NCBI GenBank assembly: GCA_040757295.1
Contig: JBFLXH010000006.1
Coordinates: 38,263-102,262, forward strand
Origin: JAGXSE01 sp040757295
GTDB taxonomy: Bacteria; Bacillota; PH28-bin88
Direction: 5' to 3'
DNA: 64,000 nucleotides
Below are positions 50,125-59,572 of the stretch, piece by piece. Every line of letters begins with the position of its first letter. Position 1 is the first letter of the stretch. The position numbers and the translations under genes are program-made. The notes beneath the pieces are model-generated. The model was not told the origin of the DNA. It saw only the letters and a list, made by a program, of their open reading frames with translations, and did not search any database.

Positions 50125-51411
50125 ATGGCAGGCTTTGATTTGGTTTTGCTCTTTTTGGGCGGGCTGTTCGGTCTGTTGTTAATAGGGGTTCCCATTGGGT
50201 TCTCTTTGCTGCTTGTTGCCGCGCTTTTATTGTATGCTATGGGTAATTTTGACACCCGTTTTGTTACCCAAGCCGTAATCTTTGGCGCCAATACCTTTAC
50301 CCTTTTGGCCATTCCCTTTTTCATTCTTGCAGGGAATATTATGGCCCATGGCGGTATTTCCAAACGACTGGTGGGGTTTGTCAATGCTGCTGTAGGCCAT
50401 GTCCGCGGCGGTTTGGGTTATGTAACAATTGTCAGCAGCGTTATTTTTGCAGGCCTCTCAGGCTCTGCAGTGGCGGATGCCGCAGCGTTGGGCGCTCTTT
50501 TGATTCCGATGATGGTTGCTGCTGGCTACGACCGGGCCGTTGCCACCGCCCTGATTGTAGCTGCCGCTACCATTGCGCCTATTATTCCGCCAAGTATTCC
50601 CATGATCCTGTTTGGAGTTGCCGCAGAAGTATCCATCGGCAGGCTGTTTATGGCTGGAATTGTGCCAGGACTCTTAATGGCTTCGGGTTTAATGGTCTGC
50701 TGGTACTTCATTGCTAAAAAACATAACTATCCTGCCGGGCAAAAGGCGTCCCGCCAGGAGCTGTGGAGTTCTTTCAAGGGTTCCATCGCCGCTCTGGTAA
50801 TGCCGGTAATTATCATCGGCGGAATTCGCTTTGGGGTGTTTACTCCAACTGAAGCAGGCTCAATTGCCGTAATCTATGCCGTAATCCTATCCCTGGCTAC
50901 CAGGGAATTGGCTGTAAAAGATATCCCTAAAGTAATTTTGGAAGCAGCCAAAATAACCGGCCAGGTAATGCTGGTTGCTACAGCTGCCCTGAGTGTGGCC
51001 TGGGTGATTACCATTGCCAACATCCCGCGGGAAATTGTAAAAATGTTATCGGATCTAGCCGGTAATCAAATGGGGCTTTTGTTGATTATCAATGCCTTCC
51101 TGCTGATGCTGGGGATGGTAATGGACATTACCCCTGCCATTCTGATTTTTGCCCCCATCCTGGTTTCAGTAGTTAAATTTGCCCGGATTGATGTGATTTA
51201 TTTCGGTCTGATTATGGTGCTTAACCTGGTTATTGGCCTGATTACCCCACCGGTTGGTACCGTGCTGTATGTCGGTTGCGCAGTGGGAGGAATATCCCTT
51301 GGGCAACTGGTCAGCAGACTGATGCCGTTTTTGTTGGTATTGATAGGTATTTTGCTGTTAATCGTTTTTGTTCCGTCAATAGTACTTGTCCCGCTAGGAT
51401 GGTTTTATTAA
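50125..51411 (+). CDS. TRAP transporter large permease (DctM family), system 1
   Basis: This 428-residue, roughly 12-helix permease carries DctM landmarks GLSGSAVADAAALG, IAPIIPPSIPMILFG, FGVFTPTEAGSIAV and LVIGLITPPVGTVLYVG. It completes the sodium-coupled importer with the preceding two genes. It is followed 56 bp later by the aldehyde oxidoreductase. Confidence 0.94.
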   Translation: MAGFDLVLLFLGGLFGLLLIGVPIGFSLLLVAALLLYAMGNFDTRFVTQAVIFGANTFTLLAIPFFILAGNIMAHGGISKRLVGFVNAAVGHVRGGLGYVTIVSSVIFAGLSGSAVADAAALGALLIPMMVAAGYDRAVATALIVAAATIAPIIPPSIPMILFGVAAEVSIGRLFMAGIVPGLLMASGLMVCWYFIAKKHNYPAGQKASRQELWSSFKGSIAALVMPVIIIGGIRFGVFTPTEAGSIAVIYAVILSLATRELAVKDIPKVILEAAKITGQVMLVATAALSVAWVITIANIPREIVKMLSDLAGNQMGLLLIINAFLLMLGMVMDITPAILIFAPILVSVVKFARIDVIYFGLIMVLNLVIGLITPPVGTVLYVGCAVGGISLGQLVSRLMPFLLVLIGILLLIVFVPSIVLVPLGWFY

Positions 51412-51467
51412 TCGCAGCCAAGTCATATAAGTAACCATAAAAGAAAATCTTTAAGGAGGGACAGGAA

Positions 51468-53168
51468 ATGAGTTTGATTTTACGTGTTAATGTCGGTACT
51501 GGAGTTATTACTGCCGCACCTGCAGGGAAAGAATACGCAGCTTTGGGCGGTCGCGGTCTGACTTCCAAAATTATTGCTAATGAAGTTCCGCCAACTTGCC
51601 ATCCTCTTAGCGCTCATAACAAACTGGTGATTGCTGCCGGCTTGTTTGCCGGGACCATGGCGCCAAGCGGAGGGCGAATTTCCATCGGCGCCAAAAGCCC
51701 TCTGACTGGGGGCATTAAAGAGGCAAACGGCGGCGGAGAGACAGCGCGGAAGCTGGCCCGTTTGGGATATAAAGCCATTATAATTGAGGGCAAACCCCAA
51801 AACCAAGAGTTGTATATTTTGAAAATTGACCGGAACGGAGCCTCTCTCATTCTGGCCGAAGAATACAAAGGAATGGGCAACTACCAGTTGGCCAACAGCC
51901 TTTTAGAAAAATTTGGGAGCAAAGTTGGCATCATCTCTAATGGTCCTCTTGGCGAAAGACTTGCTTCGTCAGCTGGAATAACCAATACCGACAGGGAAGG
52001 AGTTCCCAGCCGGTTCTGCGGCCGGGGTGGCTTGGGTGCGGTTATGGGCAGTAAAGGTGTCAAAGCAATTGTCATCGATGACAGCAATGCTTCAGAGATT
52101 AATTTCCATGACCAGCAGGAATTTAAATCCATTTGCCAGATGCTGTACCAGAAAATGACGGGGCATCCTACAATGGAAACCTTCGCGAAATTCGGTACTG
52201 CCGGTGTCCTAAACTATGTTAACGAAGTTGGCGGTTTGCCAACCAATAATTTCCGGACGGGTAGATTTGATCAGGCTCTGGAAATAAATGGCGATAAACT
52301 CAGAGAGACCATTCTTGCCAGAGGCGGAGAAGGGGACCCCAGCCATGCCTGCATGACCGGCTGCATTATTAAATGCTCCAACATCTATCCTGACCAAAAT
52401 GGAAAGGCATTAGTTTCGCCGCTGGAGTACGAGACACTGGGAATGATGGGCTCCAACCTGGGTATTGGCGACCTGGATACAATTGCGAGGATGAACTACG
52501 TCTGCAATGACCTGGGCGTGGATACCATTGAGATTGGCGTGGCTATCGGGGTAGCGATGGAGGCAGGAGTAATTCCCTTCGGAGATGGCCCTGCGGCCGA
52601 AAAAATGCTGGAAGAAGTACGGCAAGGCACTGTTTTGGGTCGTGTTATTGCTGAGGGCGCTTTAATAACAGGACGGGTCTTTGGCGTGGAGAGGGTTCCC
52701 GTAGTTAAGGGTCAAGCCATGCCCGCGTATGATCCAAGGGCTGTAAAAGGAAACGGGGTGACTTATGCTACTTCACCCATGGGCGCTGACCATACTGCGG
52801 GTAACACCATTAGAGGTAAAGACCACCATACTCCTGAAGGAAAGGCGGCAATTTCTTCCCGCGCCCAGGCCATGATGGCTGCTTTCGACAGCTTGGGTTT
52901 CTGCGTGTTTGCCGGGGCTGTTGTTAACGAGAACCAAGATGCGGTGGCCAGGATGGTAACAGCTCTAACAGGTCAACAACAGCCTGAAGATTATATGTAT
53001 CAATTAGGGGTATCTGTTTTAAAGACTGAGCTGGAATTTAACCGCCGGGCAGGATTCACAAAGGTCCATGACCGGATCCCTGGCTATATGCTGGAAGAAA
53101 AACTAACTCCGCATGATCTTGTCTTTGACGTAACCGATGAAGATTTAGACACTGTCCACAACAGATAG
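51468..53168 (+). CDS. Aldehyde:ferredoxin oxidoreductase family protein
   Basis: This 566-residue tungsten/molybdenum bis-pterin enzyme is slightly shorter than archaeal AOR. N-terminal RGLTSKIIANEVPP and SGGRISIGAKSPLTGG bind the pterins; cluster Cys occur in CMTGCIIKC (spacing CX3CX3C rather than the usual CX2CX3C) with a later Cys in LGFCVF. It is clearly different from the 698-residue homologue at 16987 and lacks exported partners. Within the catabolic cluster it may oxidise an aldehyde to an acid using ferredoxin, or run in reverse. Confidence 0.9.
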   Translation: MSLILRVNVGTGVITAAPAGKEYAALGGRGLTSKIIANEVPPTCHPLSAHNKLVIAAGLFAGTMAPSGGRISIGAKSPLTGGIKEANGGGETARKLARLGYKAIIIEGKPQNQELYILKIDRNGASLILAEEYKGMGNYQLANSLLEKFGSKVGIISNGPLGERLASSAGITNTDREGVPSRFCGRGGLGAVMGSKGVKAIVIDDSNASEINFHDQQEFKSICQMLYQKMTGHPTMETFAKFGTAGVLNYVNEVGGLPTNNFRTGRFDQALEINGDKLRETILARGGEGDPSHACMTGCIIKCSNIYPDQNGKALVSPLEYETLGMMGSNLGIGDLDTIARMNYVCNDLGVDTIEIGVAIGVAMEAGVIPFGDGPAAEKMLEEVRQGTVLGRVIAEGALITGRVFGVERVPVVKGQAMPAYDPRAVKGNGVTYATSPMGADHTAGNTIRGKDHHTPEGKAAISSRAQAMMAAFDSLGFCVFAGAVVNENQDAVARMVTALTGQQQPEDYMYQLGVSVLKTELEFNRRAGFTKVHDRIPGYMLEEKLTPHDLVFDVTDEDLDTVHNR

Positions 53169-53188
53169 TTTAAAGAGGTGAAGTTAGA

Positions 53189-54343
53189 ATGTATGGGAGG
53201 ACCTTCCAGTGGCAGATTAAGACAAAAATCTATTTTGGCATCGGAGAGGCCAAGAAGATCAGTGACCGGGTTAAAGAACTGGGCGCTACTCGGGTGCTAC
53301 TGGTTACCGATCCGGGAATTGTGAAGGCCGGCATGGCGGATGAAATGAAAGATTACCTGCAAAAAGCGGGGATTGAAGTGGCGGTGTTTGCCGATGTAGT
53401 GCCTAACCCTACTACCCAAGAGGTAGACAAGGGAGTAGCGCTGGCCAAAGAGCATGGGGCAAATGTGCTGGTTGGTTTAGGAGGCGGCAGTTCCCTGGAC
53501 ACAGCCAAAGCCATCGGATTAATGCTGGCTAACCCTGGGGAAATTAAAAACTTCTGGGGTAAAGAACCCCCCAATCCATCCCTGCCTGTTATTGCAGTGC
53601 CGACTACTGCCGGTACTGCCAGTGAAGTAACCTGGGTAACCGTAATCAAAGATACAGAGCGCAAGGTAAAGATGGGCATTGGCCATCCTAAACTGGCTCC
53701 TGCTGTTGCTGTATGCGACCCTCTGCTGACTGTTTCGATGCCGCCAGCGGTAACAGCCGCTACCGGAATGGATGCACTTACCCATGCGATTGAATCCTAT
53801 ACTAACACCATAACCGATCCCATCTCTGAGCAGATTGCCCTTGAATCCATTCGGTTAATTGGCCAATACCTGCGGCCTGCTGTAGCAAAAGGCGACAATT
53901 TGGAAGCCCGCTACCAGATGCTGATGGGGAACTTGTTGGCAGGCATGGCCTTTGCCAACACCAAGTTAGGTGTTGTCCATGCCATTACTTCCCCCCTCGG
54001 TGGTTATTTTGATGTGCCTCATGGAACGGTAAACGCCATTTTGCTCCCCTATGTAATGGAATTTAACCTGATTGGAAATCAGGAGAAGTTTGCTCGTATT
54101 GCAGAAGTTATGGGCGAAAACACTGAGGGGTTGACAGCATACCAGGCAGCGGAGAAAGCTGTTGCCGCAGTTAAGCGGTTATCCCTTGATATTGGACTCC
54201 CTGCGGGAATGGCTGAAATAGGGGTGGAAGAGGAACAACTGCCGGCTGTCTGTGCTGAAGCAATGAAAAATGTCAATATTCCCATCAACCCGCGGACTCC
54301 CACTTTGCAAGATTTGATAGATATTTGTATGCGGGCCATGTAA
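53189..54343 (+). CDS. Iron-containing alcohol dehydrogenase
   Basis: This 384-residue Fe-ADH has GGGSSLDTAKAIG, GTASEVTWVTVI and metal ligands in MDALTHAIESY and HAITSPLGGYFDVPHG. It is a paralogue of the enzyme at 26227. It starts 20 bp after the AOR behind AAAGAGGTG, and the pairing suggests interconversion of alcohol, aldehyde and acid. Confidence 0.94.
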   Translation: MYGRTFQWQIKTKIYFGIGEAKKISDRVKELGATRVLLVTDPGIVKAGMADEMKDYLQKAGIEVAVFADVVPNPTTQEVDKGVALAKEHGANVLVGLGGGSSLDTAKAIGLMLANPGEIKNFWGKEPPNPSLPVIAVPTTAGTASEVTWVTVIKDTERKVKMGIGHPKLAPAVAVCDPLLTVSMPPAVTAATGMDALTHAIESYTNTITDPISEQIALESIRLIGQYLRPAVAKGDNLEARYQMLMGNLLAGMAFANTKLGVVHAITSPLGGYFDVPHGTVNAILLPYVMEFNLIGNQEKFARIAEVMGENTEGLTAYQAAEKAVAAVKRLSLDIGLPAGMAEIGVEEEQLPAVCAEAMKNVNIPINPRTPTLQDLIDICMRAM

Positions 54344-54372
54344 GGAAAAGGCATTTATTGGGGGGATATTAA

Positions 54373-55131
54373 GTGCTGGACAAATTTTCATTAAAGGGCA
54401 AGGTTGCTTTGGTTACCGGCGGCGGCCGGGGGTTGGGTAAAGGTATTGCTCTCGGTTTGGCAGGGGCAGGAGCAGATGTGGTGGTAGCTGCCAGGTCAAC
54501 CGATGAATTGACTCAAACAGCGGAAGAGTTGCGGGTTCTTGGCACGAACAGTGCCAGCTACCAGGTAGATATGCTGCAAGTGACGGAAATTAATAAAATG
54601 ATTGACTGGGTGGCAGAAAAATACGGGGCACTGGATATCCTTGTCAATGGCGCCGGGATTAACCTGCGCAAACCTACGGTGGAAATGACCGAGGCCGATT
54701 GGGATCGGGTTCTTGGCATTAATCTTAAAGGTGTATTTTTTGCCTCCCAGGCAGCTGCCAAGATAATGCTGAAGCAAGGCAAAGGCAAGATCATTAACAT
54801 AGCATCCTTGAGTTCCATTATTGGCATTCCTAACATCATTCCCTATTGTTCCAGTAAAGGCGGGGTTGTCCAGATGACCAAGGGTATGGCGGTTGAATGG
54901 GCCCCTAAGATCAATGTTAATGCCATCGGCCCCGGTTACTTCCGCACTGCCATGACAGAAGACCTGTTTTTAAGAGAGGGCTGGGAACAAAACGCCCTGC
55001 GGAGGATCCCTCAAGGCAGGACCGGAGTCCCTGCAGATTTGGCCGGCGCGGCAGTATACCTTGCTTCCGAGGCTTCCGATTATGTGACAGGACAGGTAAT
55101 CTATGTAGACGGTGGATGGCTGGCCTGTTAG
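54373..55131 (+). CDS. SDR family oxidoreductase, gluconate 5-dehydrogenase-like
   Basis: This 252-residue classical SDR has TGGGRGLGKGIALGLAGAGA, NGAGINLR, NIASLSS, YCSSKGGV and the end YVTGQVIYVDGGW. The LRKPTVEMTEADWDRVL segment is typical of gluconate 5-dehydrogenase/2-deoxy-gluconate dehydrogenase relatives. The likely step is oxidation of a sugar-acid hydroxyl or the reverse. The start is GTG. Confidence 0.88.
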   Translation: MLDKFSLKGKVALVTGGGRGLGKGIALGLAGAGADVVVAARSTDELTQTAEELRVLGTNSASYQVDMLQVTEINKMIDWVAEKYGALDILVNGAGINLRKPTVEMTEADWDRVLGINLKGVFFASQAAAKIMLKQGKGKIINIASLSSIIGIPNIIPYCSSKGGVVQMTKGMAVEWAPKINVNAIGPGYFRTAMTEDLFLREGWEQNALRRIPQGRTGVPADLAGAAVYLASEASDYVTGQVIYVDGGWLAC

Positions 55132-55179
55132 GCTGGCCCATCTGCCCACTAAATACTAAACCAGGAGATGAGGTTTGTA

Positions 55180-56070
55180 ATGCTTCATGGCGTAATCCCT
55201 GCTGTAATGGTGCCGTTTTTGAACAATGGCAAAGATATCGATCAAGAATCGTTGCGGCAGCATGTAGACTTCATGATTGAAAAGGGCGTTCATGGCTTTT
55301 TTGTCAATGGTACCATGGGCGAAGGCATGGTTTTAAACAATGAAGAAAGAAAACTGGTTACAGAGATTGTAGTTGACCAGACTGCAAAAAGAATTCCGGT
55401 AGTCATTCAGGTAACCACAACTAACCAGGATGAAACAATTGAACTAAGCAAGCACGCCCAGGATGTAGGTGCTGACGGTATCTCCATAATTGCTCCCAGT
55501 TTTTATCCCTTCGACAGTATTGCCTTGAAAGATTTCTTTGAAGCAATTGCTAGGGAAGTTCCCGAGTTTCCGATTTACCTTTATAATAACCCGGGACGCT
55601 CCGGGAACGGAATTAGCCCTAAGCTGGTGGGTGAACTGGCCGAAAAATGGCCGAATATTGTGGGCATTAAGGATAGCAGCAAAGATATTATGCTGTTCCA
55701 GGAATATATTGAAAAAGCTAAAAAAGATGGCTTTGCCTGCATCATCGGCACAGATGGGATGGTTTTAACTTCCCTTTATATCGGGGGCACAGGGGTTGTT
55801 TCGGCGATTGCCAACCCCTATCCGGAGCCCTTTGTTAAACTGTATGAAGCATTCAATAACAAGGACTTCGAAGAAGCCCACAGGCAAAACAATATTATCA
55901 GCCAATTGCGGGATGTGCTGAAGATTGGCCCATACCTGGCAGGTTATAAGTATGCCATTGAAACCAGAGGTTACCGCTTCAGCGGGCTGCGTAAACCCTT
56001 GAGGGATTTTACTTCCCAGGAAAAGGCAACTTTTGAAGCAGCCCTGGCCAAGCTGGACCTAAACTTTTAG
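55180..56070 (+). CDS. DapA-family aldolase/dehydratase
   Basis: This 296-residue class I lyase of the dihydrodipicolinate synthase/N-acetylneuraminate lyase family has FVNGTMGEG (substrate carboxylate loop), YNNPGRSG with the catalytic Tyr, GIKDSSKD with the Schiff-base Lys, and GTDGMVLTSLYIGGTG. In this context it is more likely a 2-keto-3-deoxy sugar-acid aldolase or dehydratase than the lysine-pathway enzyme. ATG 55180 is chosen (GAGG six bases upstream); ATG 55168 lies too near AGGAG. Confidence 0.88.
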   Translation: MLHGVIPAVMVPFLNNGKDIDQESLRQHVDFMIEKGVHGFFVNGTMGEGMVLNNEERKLVTEIVVDQTAKRIPVVIQVTTTNQDETIELSKHAQDVGADGISIIAPSFYPFDSIALKDFFEAIAREVPEFPIYLYNNPGRSGNGISPKLVGELAEKWPNIVGIKDSSKDIMLFQEYIEKAKKDGFACIIGTDGMVLTSLYIGGTGVVSAIANPYPEPFVKLYEAFNNKDFEEAHRQNNIISQLRDVLKIGPYLAGYKYAIETRGYRFSGLRKPLRDFTSQEKATFEAALAKLDLNF

Positions 56071-56100
56071 CCTTTCCTCGGCTGAGGGGGAGACAAGGCC

Positions 56101-57624
56101 ATGCAATATTTGATCGGGCTTGATATCGGGACAACCAGCACCCGGGCAATAATGTTTGACGAAATGGGGCGCATTCATCACCGGGCAGGGGTAGAGTATG
56201 AGACAGTTTATCTGCCTCCCAACGGAGCTGAACAGGACCCCGAAAGAATATTTGGGGCAGTGTTGGAAAGCGTGGCCTCGCTGATGAGCGGGGCCCGGGT
56301 CCCCAAAAATAAGATTGCCGGAATTGGTATCAGTTCAGCTATGTACAGCCTTATTCCGGTTGGAAATAGCGGTGCGGCCCTTTTCCCAATGCTGATCTGG
56401 GCCGATGGGCGCAGCAGCGCAGTTGCTAAATCTTTGCGGGAGACCCTGGACCACAATAAGCTTTATCAACTGACTGGTTGCCCCTTACAGCCCTTGTACC
56501 CGCTGGCTAAACTTCGCTGGCTGAGAGAATGCCACCCGGAAATCTTTAATAAGGCTGTAAAATTTATTTCTATCAAGGAATATGTCCTTTTCCGCCTGTT
56601 TGGAGAATATTTGATTGATTGGTCTTTGGCTTCCGCCACCGGGCTGTTCAATATTCACAGCCGGTGCTGGGAGGAAGAAGCCTTGCGTGCGGCGGGAATA
56701 AGACTGGATCAACTGTCACAAACAGTTCCACCATCATATGTCTTGCGGGGGATTAAAGAGCCCTATGCAAGCAAAATGGGCCTGGCTCCCGATCTGCCGG
56801 TTGTAATCGGGGCAGGTGACGGCCCCTTGGCCAACTTAGGGGCTGGTTGCCTATCAAGAGGACAAGTAAATATCGATATCGGCACCAGCGGCGCTATCCG
56901 GATGATTACCAGCCGGCCTTTATTAGATGCCCTGCAGCGGACGTGGTGCTACTGCCTGGCGGAGGATTACTGGGTTTCTGGCGGGATCATCAGTAATGCA
57001 GGAAATGTTTTGCGTTGGCTAAGGGATATTGTTGGGGATGCTGAAACAACCATTGCCAACAGATTGCGGATATCCCCCGATGAGATTTTTAGTCAATACG
57101 CCGGCCAAGTCCCTGCTGGTTCAGACAAACTGATTTTCCTACCTTTTTTAAACGGAGAACGGAATCCATGCTGGAATGCTGATGCGAGAGGAGTATTTGT
57201 CGGTCTGAGCTTCACTCATTCCAAACAGCATTTAGTCCGCTCGGTCCTGGAGGGTATTACTTACAGCATTTACAGCATTTATGAGGTACTTGATCAGCTG
57301 GACCACATAGAAGAGATCAGGCTTACCGGTGGTTTTGCCCAATCTGATTTGTGGTGCAGAATCCTTGCCAGCGTCTTTGAACGCTCAGTCAGTATTCCCC
57401 ATGTTACTGAAGGATCCGGTTTGGGTGCAGCCATCATGGCAGGTAAATATTTAGGCCTCTATTCCCATTGGGAGGATGCAGCGGCACTGATTCAGATTAG
57501 GGAAAAACTGCAGCCGGAGCCCGTCGAAGTCCATATATACCGCAAGATGTTTGCCATTTATCAAAACATTTATCATCAGATGGAAGACCAGTTCCTAGCT
57601 CTACGACAATTAGATGATAAGTGA
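56101..57624 (+). CDS. FGGY family carbohydrate kinase (gluconokinase-like)
   Basis: This 507-residue ASKHA sugar kinase has the phosphate-1 motif GLDIGTTSTRAIMFD, SAMYSLIPV, DGRSS, catalytic Asp region GAGDGPLANLG, DIGTSGAIR and the adenosine motif LTGGFAQSDLW. Closest by eye to the gluconokinase/xylulokinase branch. It is the last enzyme of the cluster and probably phosphorylates a sugar acid or polyol, giving the phosphorylated ligand that the RpiR regulator would sense. Confidence 0.9.
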   Translation: MQYLIGLDIGTTSTRAIMFDEMGRIHHRAGVEYETVYLPPNGAEQDPERIFGAVLESVASLMSGARVPKNKIAGIGISSAMYSLIPVGNSGAALFPMLIWADGRSSAVAKSLRETLDHNKLYQLTGCPLQPLYPLAKLRWLRECHPEIFNKAVKFISIKEYVLFRLFGEYLIDWSLASATGLFNIHSRCWEEEALRAAGIRLDQLSQTVPPSYVLRGIKEPYASKMGLAPDLPVVIGAGDGPLANLGAGCLSRGQVNIDIGTSGAIRMITSRPLLDALQRTWCYCLAEDYWVSGGIISNAGNVLRWLRDIVGDAETTIANRLRISPDEIFSQYAGQVPAGSDKLIFLPFLNGERNPCWNADARGVFVGLSFTHSKQHLVRSVLEGITYSIYSIYEVLDQLDHIEEIRLTGGFAQSDLWCRILASVFERSVSIPHVTEGSGLGAAIMAGKYLGLYSHWEDAAALIQIREKLQPEPVEVHIYRKMFAIYQNIYHQMEDQFLALRQLDDK

Positions 57625-57857
57625 TGGCAAAGTTAATCTGAGCATAGGATCCGCGGCATATTGCCCCTAATTTTTTAACAAATAATCAATAATCAAAATT
57701 TATTCTTAATTAAAAATATTTTAAACCATTTTTGCAGGTTTTAATTTAAAGAATAAAGAATTTACTGCTTATCAAAGGAGGTGGTAAATGAAGCTGGGAT
57801 AAGGTAGTAGCTTTGTGCCACAGGAAAATTATCAGTTAACCTTAAGGAGGGACAACA

Positions 57858-58880
57858 ATGAAGAAGTTTTTTTGCTTATTGTTAGTTATTGCATTAATGG
57901 TTTCTGTAGTAGGATGCGGTGGGCAGTCAGCCCAAAAACAACCCCAGACTCCGCCAGCGGAAGAAATTCAGAAGATTAAAGTTAGCGTAGCTACTGCTTT
58001 TGCGGAAAACCACATCATGAGTGATGTAGCTAAGAAGTTTAAAGAAATAGCAGAAGCCAAGAGTAATGGAAACGTAAAGGTAGACCTGTTTCTGGCCGGC
58101 TCCATGGGTAACGAAGAAGACATTATGAAGGCCGTAACAGCCGGCGCTGTTGAAGGCCAGACCGGCGGTGGTATACCAGTTAACGCTTATGCACCGCCCT
58201 TCTATTTTATCGATACGCCTTTTGTGATGAAAGACTGGAATCATATCCTGGCTATTTGGAATGGTGAGTTAGGCGCCAAGATGAGAGCCAGTGTTGAAGC
58301 AGCAGGTAACACCACATTGGCAGCACCGGTTTACCGGGGCCTGCGCCACTTTACCTCCAAAAAGCCGGTAGTTACCCCTGAAGACCTGAAAGGCATCAAG
58401 CTCCGCCTGCCTGTGCTCCCAACTTGGGTTGCAGTATGGACGGAAGTTGGTGCTTCCACTATTCCCATCCCCCTTGGTGAGTTGTATACAGCCCTGGCTA
58501 CCGGTGTAGCCGACGCTTCTGAAGGTGACCTCACCCAGATTCACGGTTTTAAACTGAATGAAGTGCAGTCTCACCTCTCCTTGACCGGTCACTTGGTCAG
58601 CTTGGGTCTCATCAGCTTTAATACCAAATGGTTGAACGGCCTAAATGAAAAGACCAGAAACCTGGTGCTGGAAGCAGCTAGGGAAGCCGCCGATTGGGGT
58701 TCCAAGCAGATGGCTGCTAAAGAAGAACAAGTGATCAAGGACCTGGAAAAACTGGGGATGAAAGTTGTCCAGTCTGACAGGGAAGCCTTCCTGAACAAGG
58801 GAATGCCGGCTATCGAGAAACTTTTCAACACCCAGTTTAGAGTTACTACTCTGAAAGAAGTTCAGTCTTACGCAAAATAA
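57858..58880 (+). CDS. TRAP transporter solute-binding lipoprotein (DctP family), system 2
   Basis: This 340-residue lipoprotein (lipobox VSVVGC) has DctP features such as KFKEIAEAKSNGNVKVDLFL, LKGIKLRLPVLPTW with the ligand Arg, and LYTALATGVADASEGD. It is clearly diverged from system 1 (the usual GQENP reads SEGDL), implying another ligand. ATG follows AAGGAGG; 233 bp of A/T-rich spacer separate it from the kinase gene. Confidence 0.92.
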   Translation: MKKFFCLLLVIALMVSVVGCGGQSAQKQPQTPPAEEIQKIKVSVATAFAENHIMSDVAKKFKEIAEAKSNGNVKVDLFLAGSMGNEEDIMKAVTAGAVEGQTGGGIPVNAYAPPFYFIDTPFVMKDWNHILAIWNGELGAKMRASVEAAGNTTLAAPVYRGLRHFTSKKPVVTPEDLKGIKLRLPVLPTWVAVWTEVGASTIPIPLGELYTALATGVADASEGDLTQIHGFKLNEVQSHLSLTGHLVSLGLISFNTKWLNGLNEKTRNLVLEAAREAADWGSKQMAAKEEQVIKDLEKLGMKVVQSDREAFLNKGMPAIEKLFNTQFRVTTLKEVQSYAK

Positions 58881-58909
58881 AAATAAATAGGGCGGATTAG
58901 TAATAGGCC

Positions 58910-58945
58910 GGGCCGTCACCGGGAATCGCTGGCGGCCCTTTTTAT
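58910..58945 (+). terminator. Terminator-like hairpin between dctP and dctQ (system 2)
   Basis: GGGCCGTCA pairs with TGGCGGCCC (one G-U) and is followed by TTTTTATT. Placed between the binding-protein gene and the permease genes, it would give more binding protein than permease by partial termination. Confidence 0.75.
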
Positions 58946-58984
58946 TAAAAATTGAAGCATACCTTGGTGAGGAGGGTAAGTTTG

Positions 58985-59572
58985 ATGGCTGAAATCAAAG
59001 TGGCAACCAGCAGCAATGTTCCGCCGCCTGCAAAGGCTCCAAACAGCGTGGAAATCCGGACAGAGCTAAAGGAAACCCCCTTTGACCGGGTTTTAATGCT
59101 GGTGTCTTCTGTGGTTTTCTGTTTGGTGGTGCTTTTTGTAATTATGCAGGTCCTGATACGTTATATTACAGTCCACATTGGCTTCTCCATGCCCTGGACA
59201 GAAGAAGCGGCCAGATATCTCCTGATCTTTATCACCTTTTTTGGGTCGGCCATTGCCTGGCGCAAAAAGGAACATATTACTATTACATCATTAGTGGACT
59301 ATTTCCCAGGTAAGGTCAAGCTGGTGCTGGAATTTATGTCATGCTTACTTATCTTGTTCTTCCTGGCGGTAGCCATTATCGGCAGTTATCAGTTTACTTT
59401 TAAAATGATGGTGGTACCGGTTGGAGCCATTTACTGGCTAAAAACTGGCCATATTTACGGAATTATGACACTTGGCTTGGTCCTTATTGCCGTTTATCAG
59501 GTACGCTGGCTGATTTACTATATTACTGAAATCAACCGGTTATTCTTTGGGAAGGGGCGGGTGCAATCTTGA
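58985..59572 (+). CDS. TRAP transporter small permease (DctQ family), system 2
   Basis: This 195-residue protein has four membrane helices and the DctQ motif SMPWTEEAARYLLIF. A charged N-terminal extension of about 40 residues precedes the first helix. ATG 58985 is chosen (GAGGAGGG upstream). Its stop overlaps the TTG start of dctM. Confidence 0.9.
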   Translation: MAEIKVATSSNVPPPAKAPNSVEIRTELKETPFDRVLMLVSSVVFCLVVLFVIMQVLIRYITVHIGFSMPWTEEAARYLLIFITFFGSAIAWRKKEHITITSLVDYFPGKVKLVLEFMSCLLILFFLAVAIIGSYQFTFKMMVVPVGAIYWLKTGHIYGIMTLGLVLIAVYQVRWLIYYITEINRLFFGKGRVQS

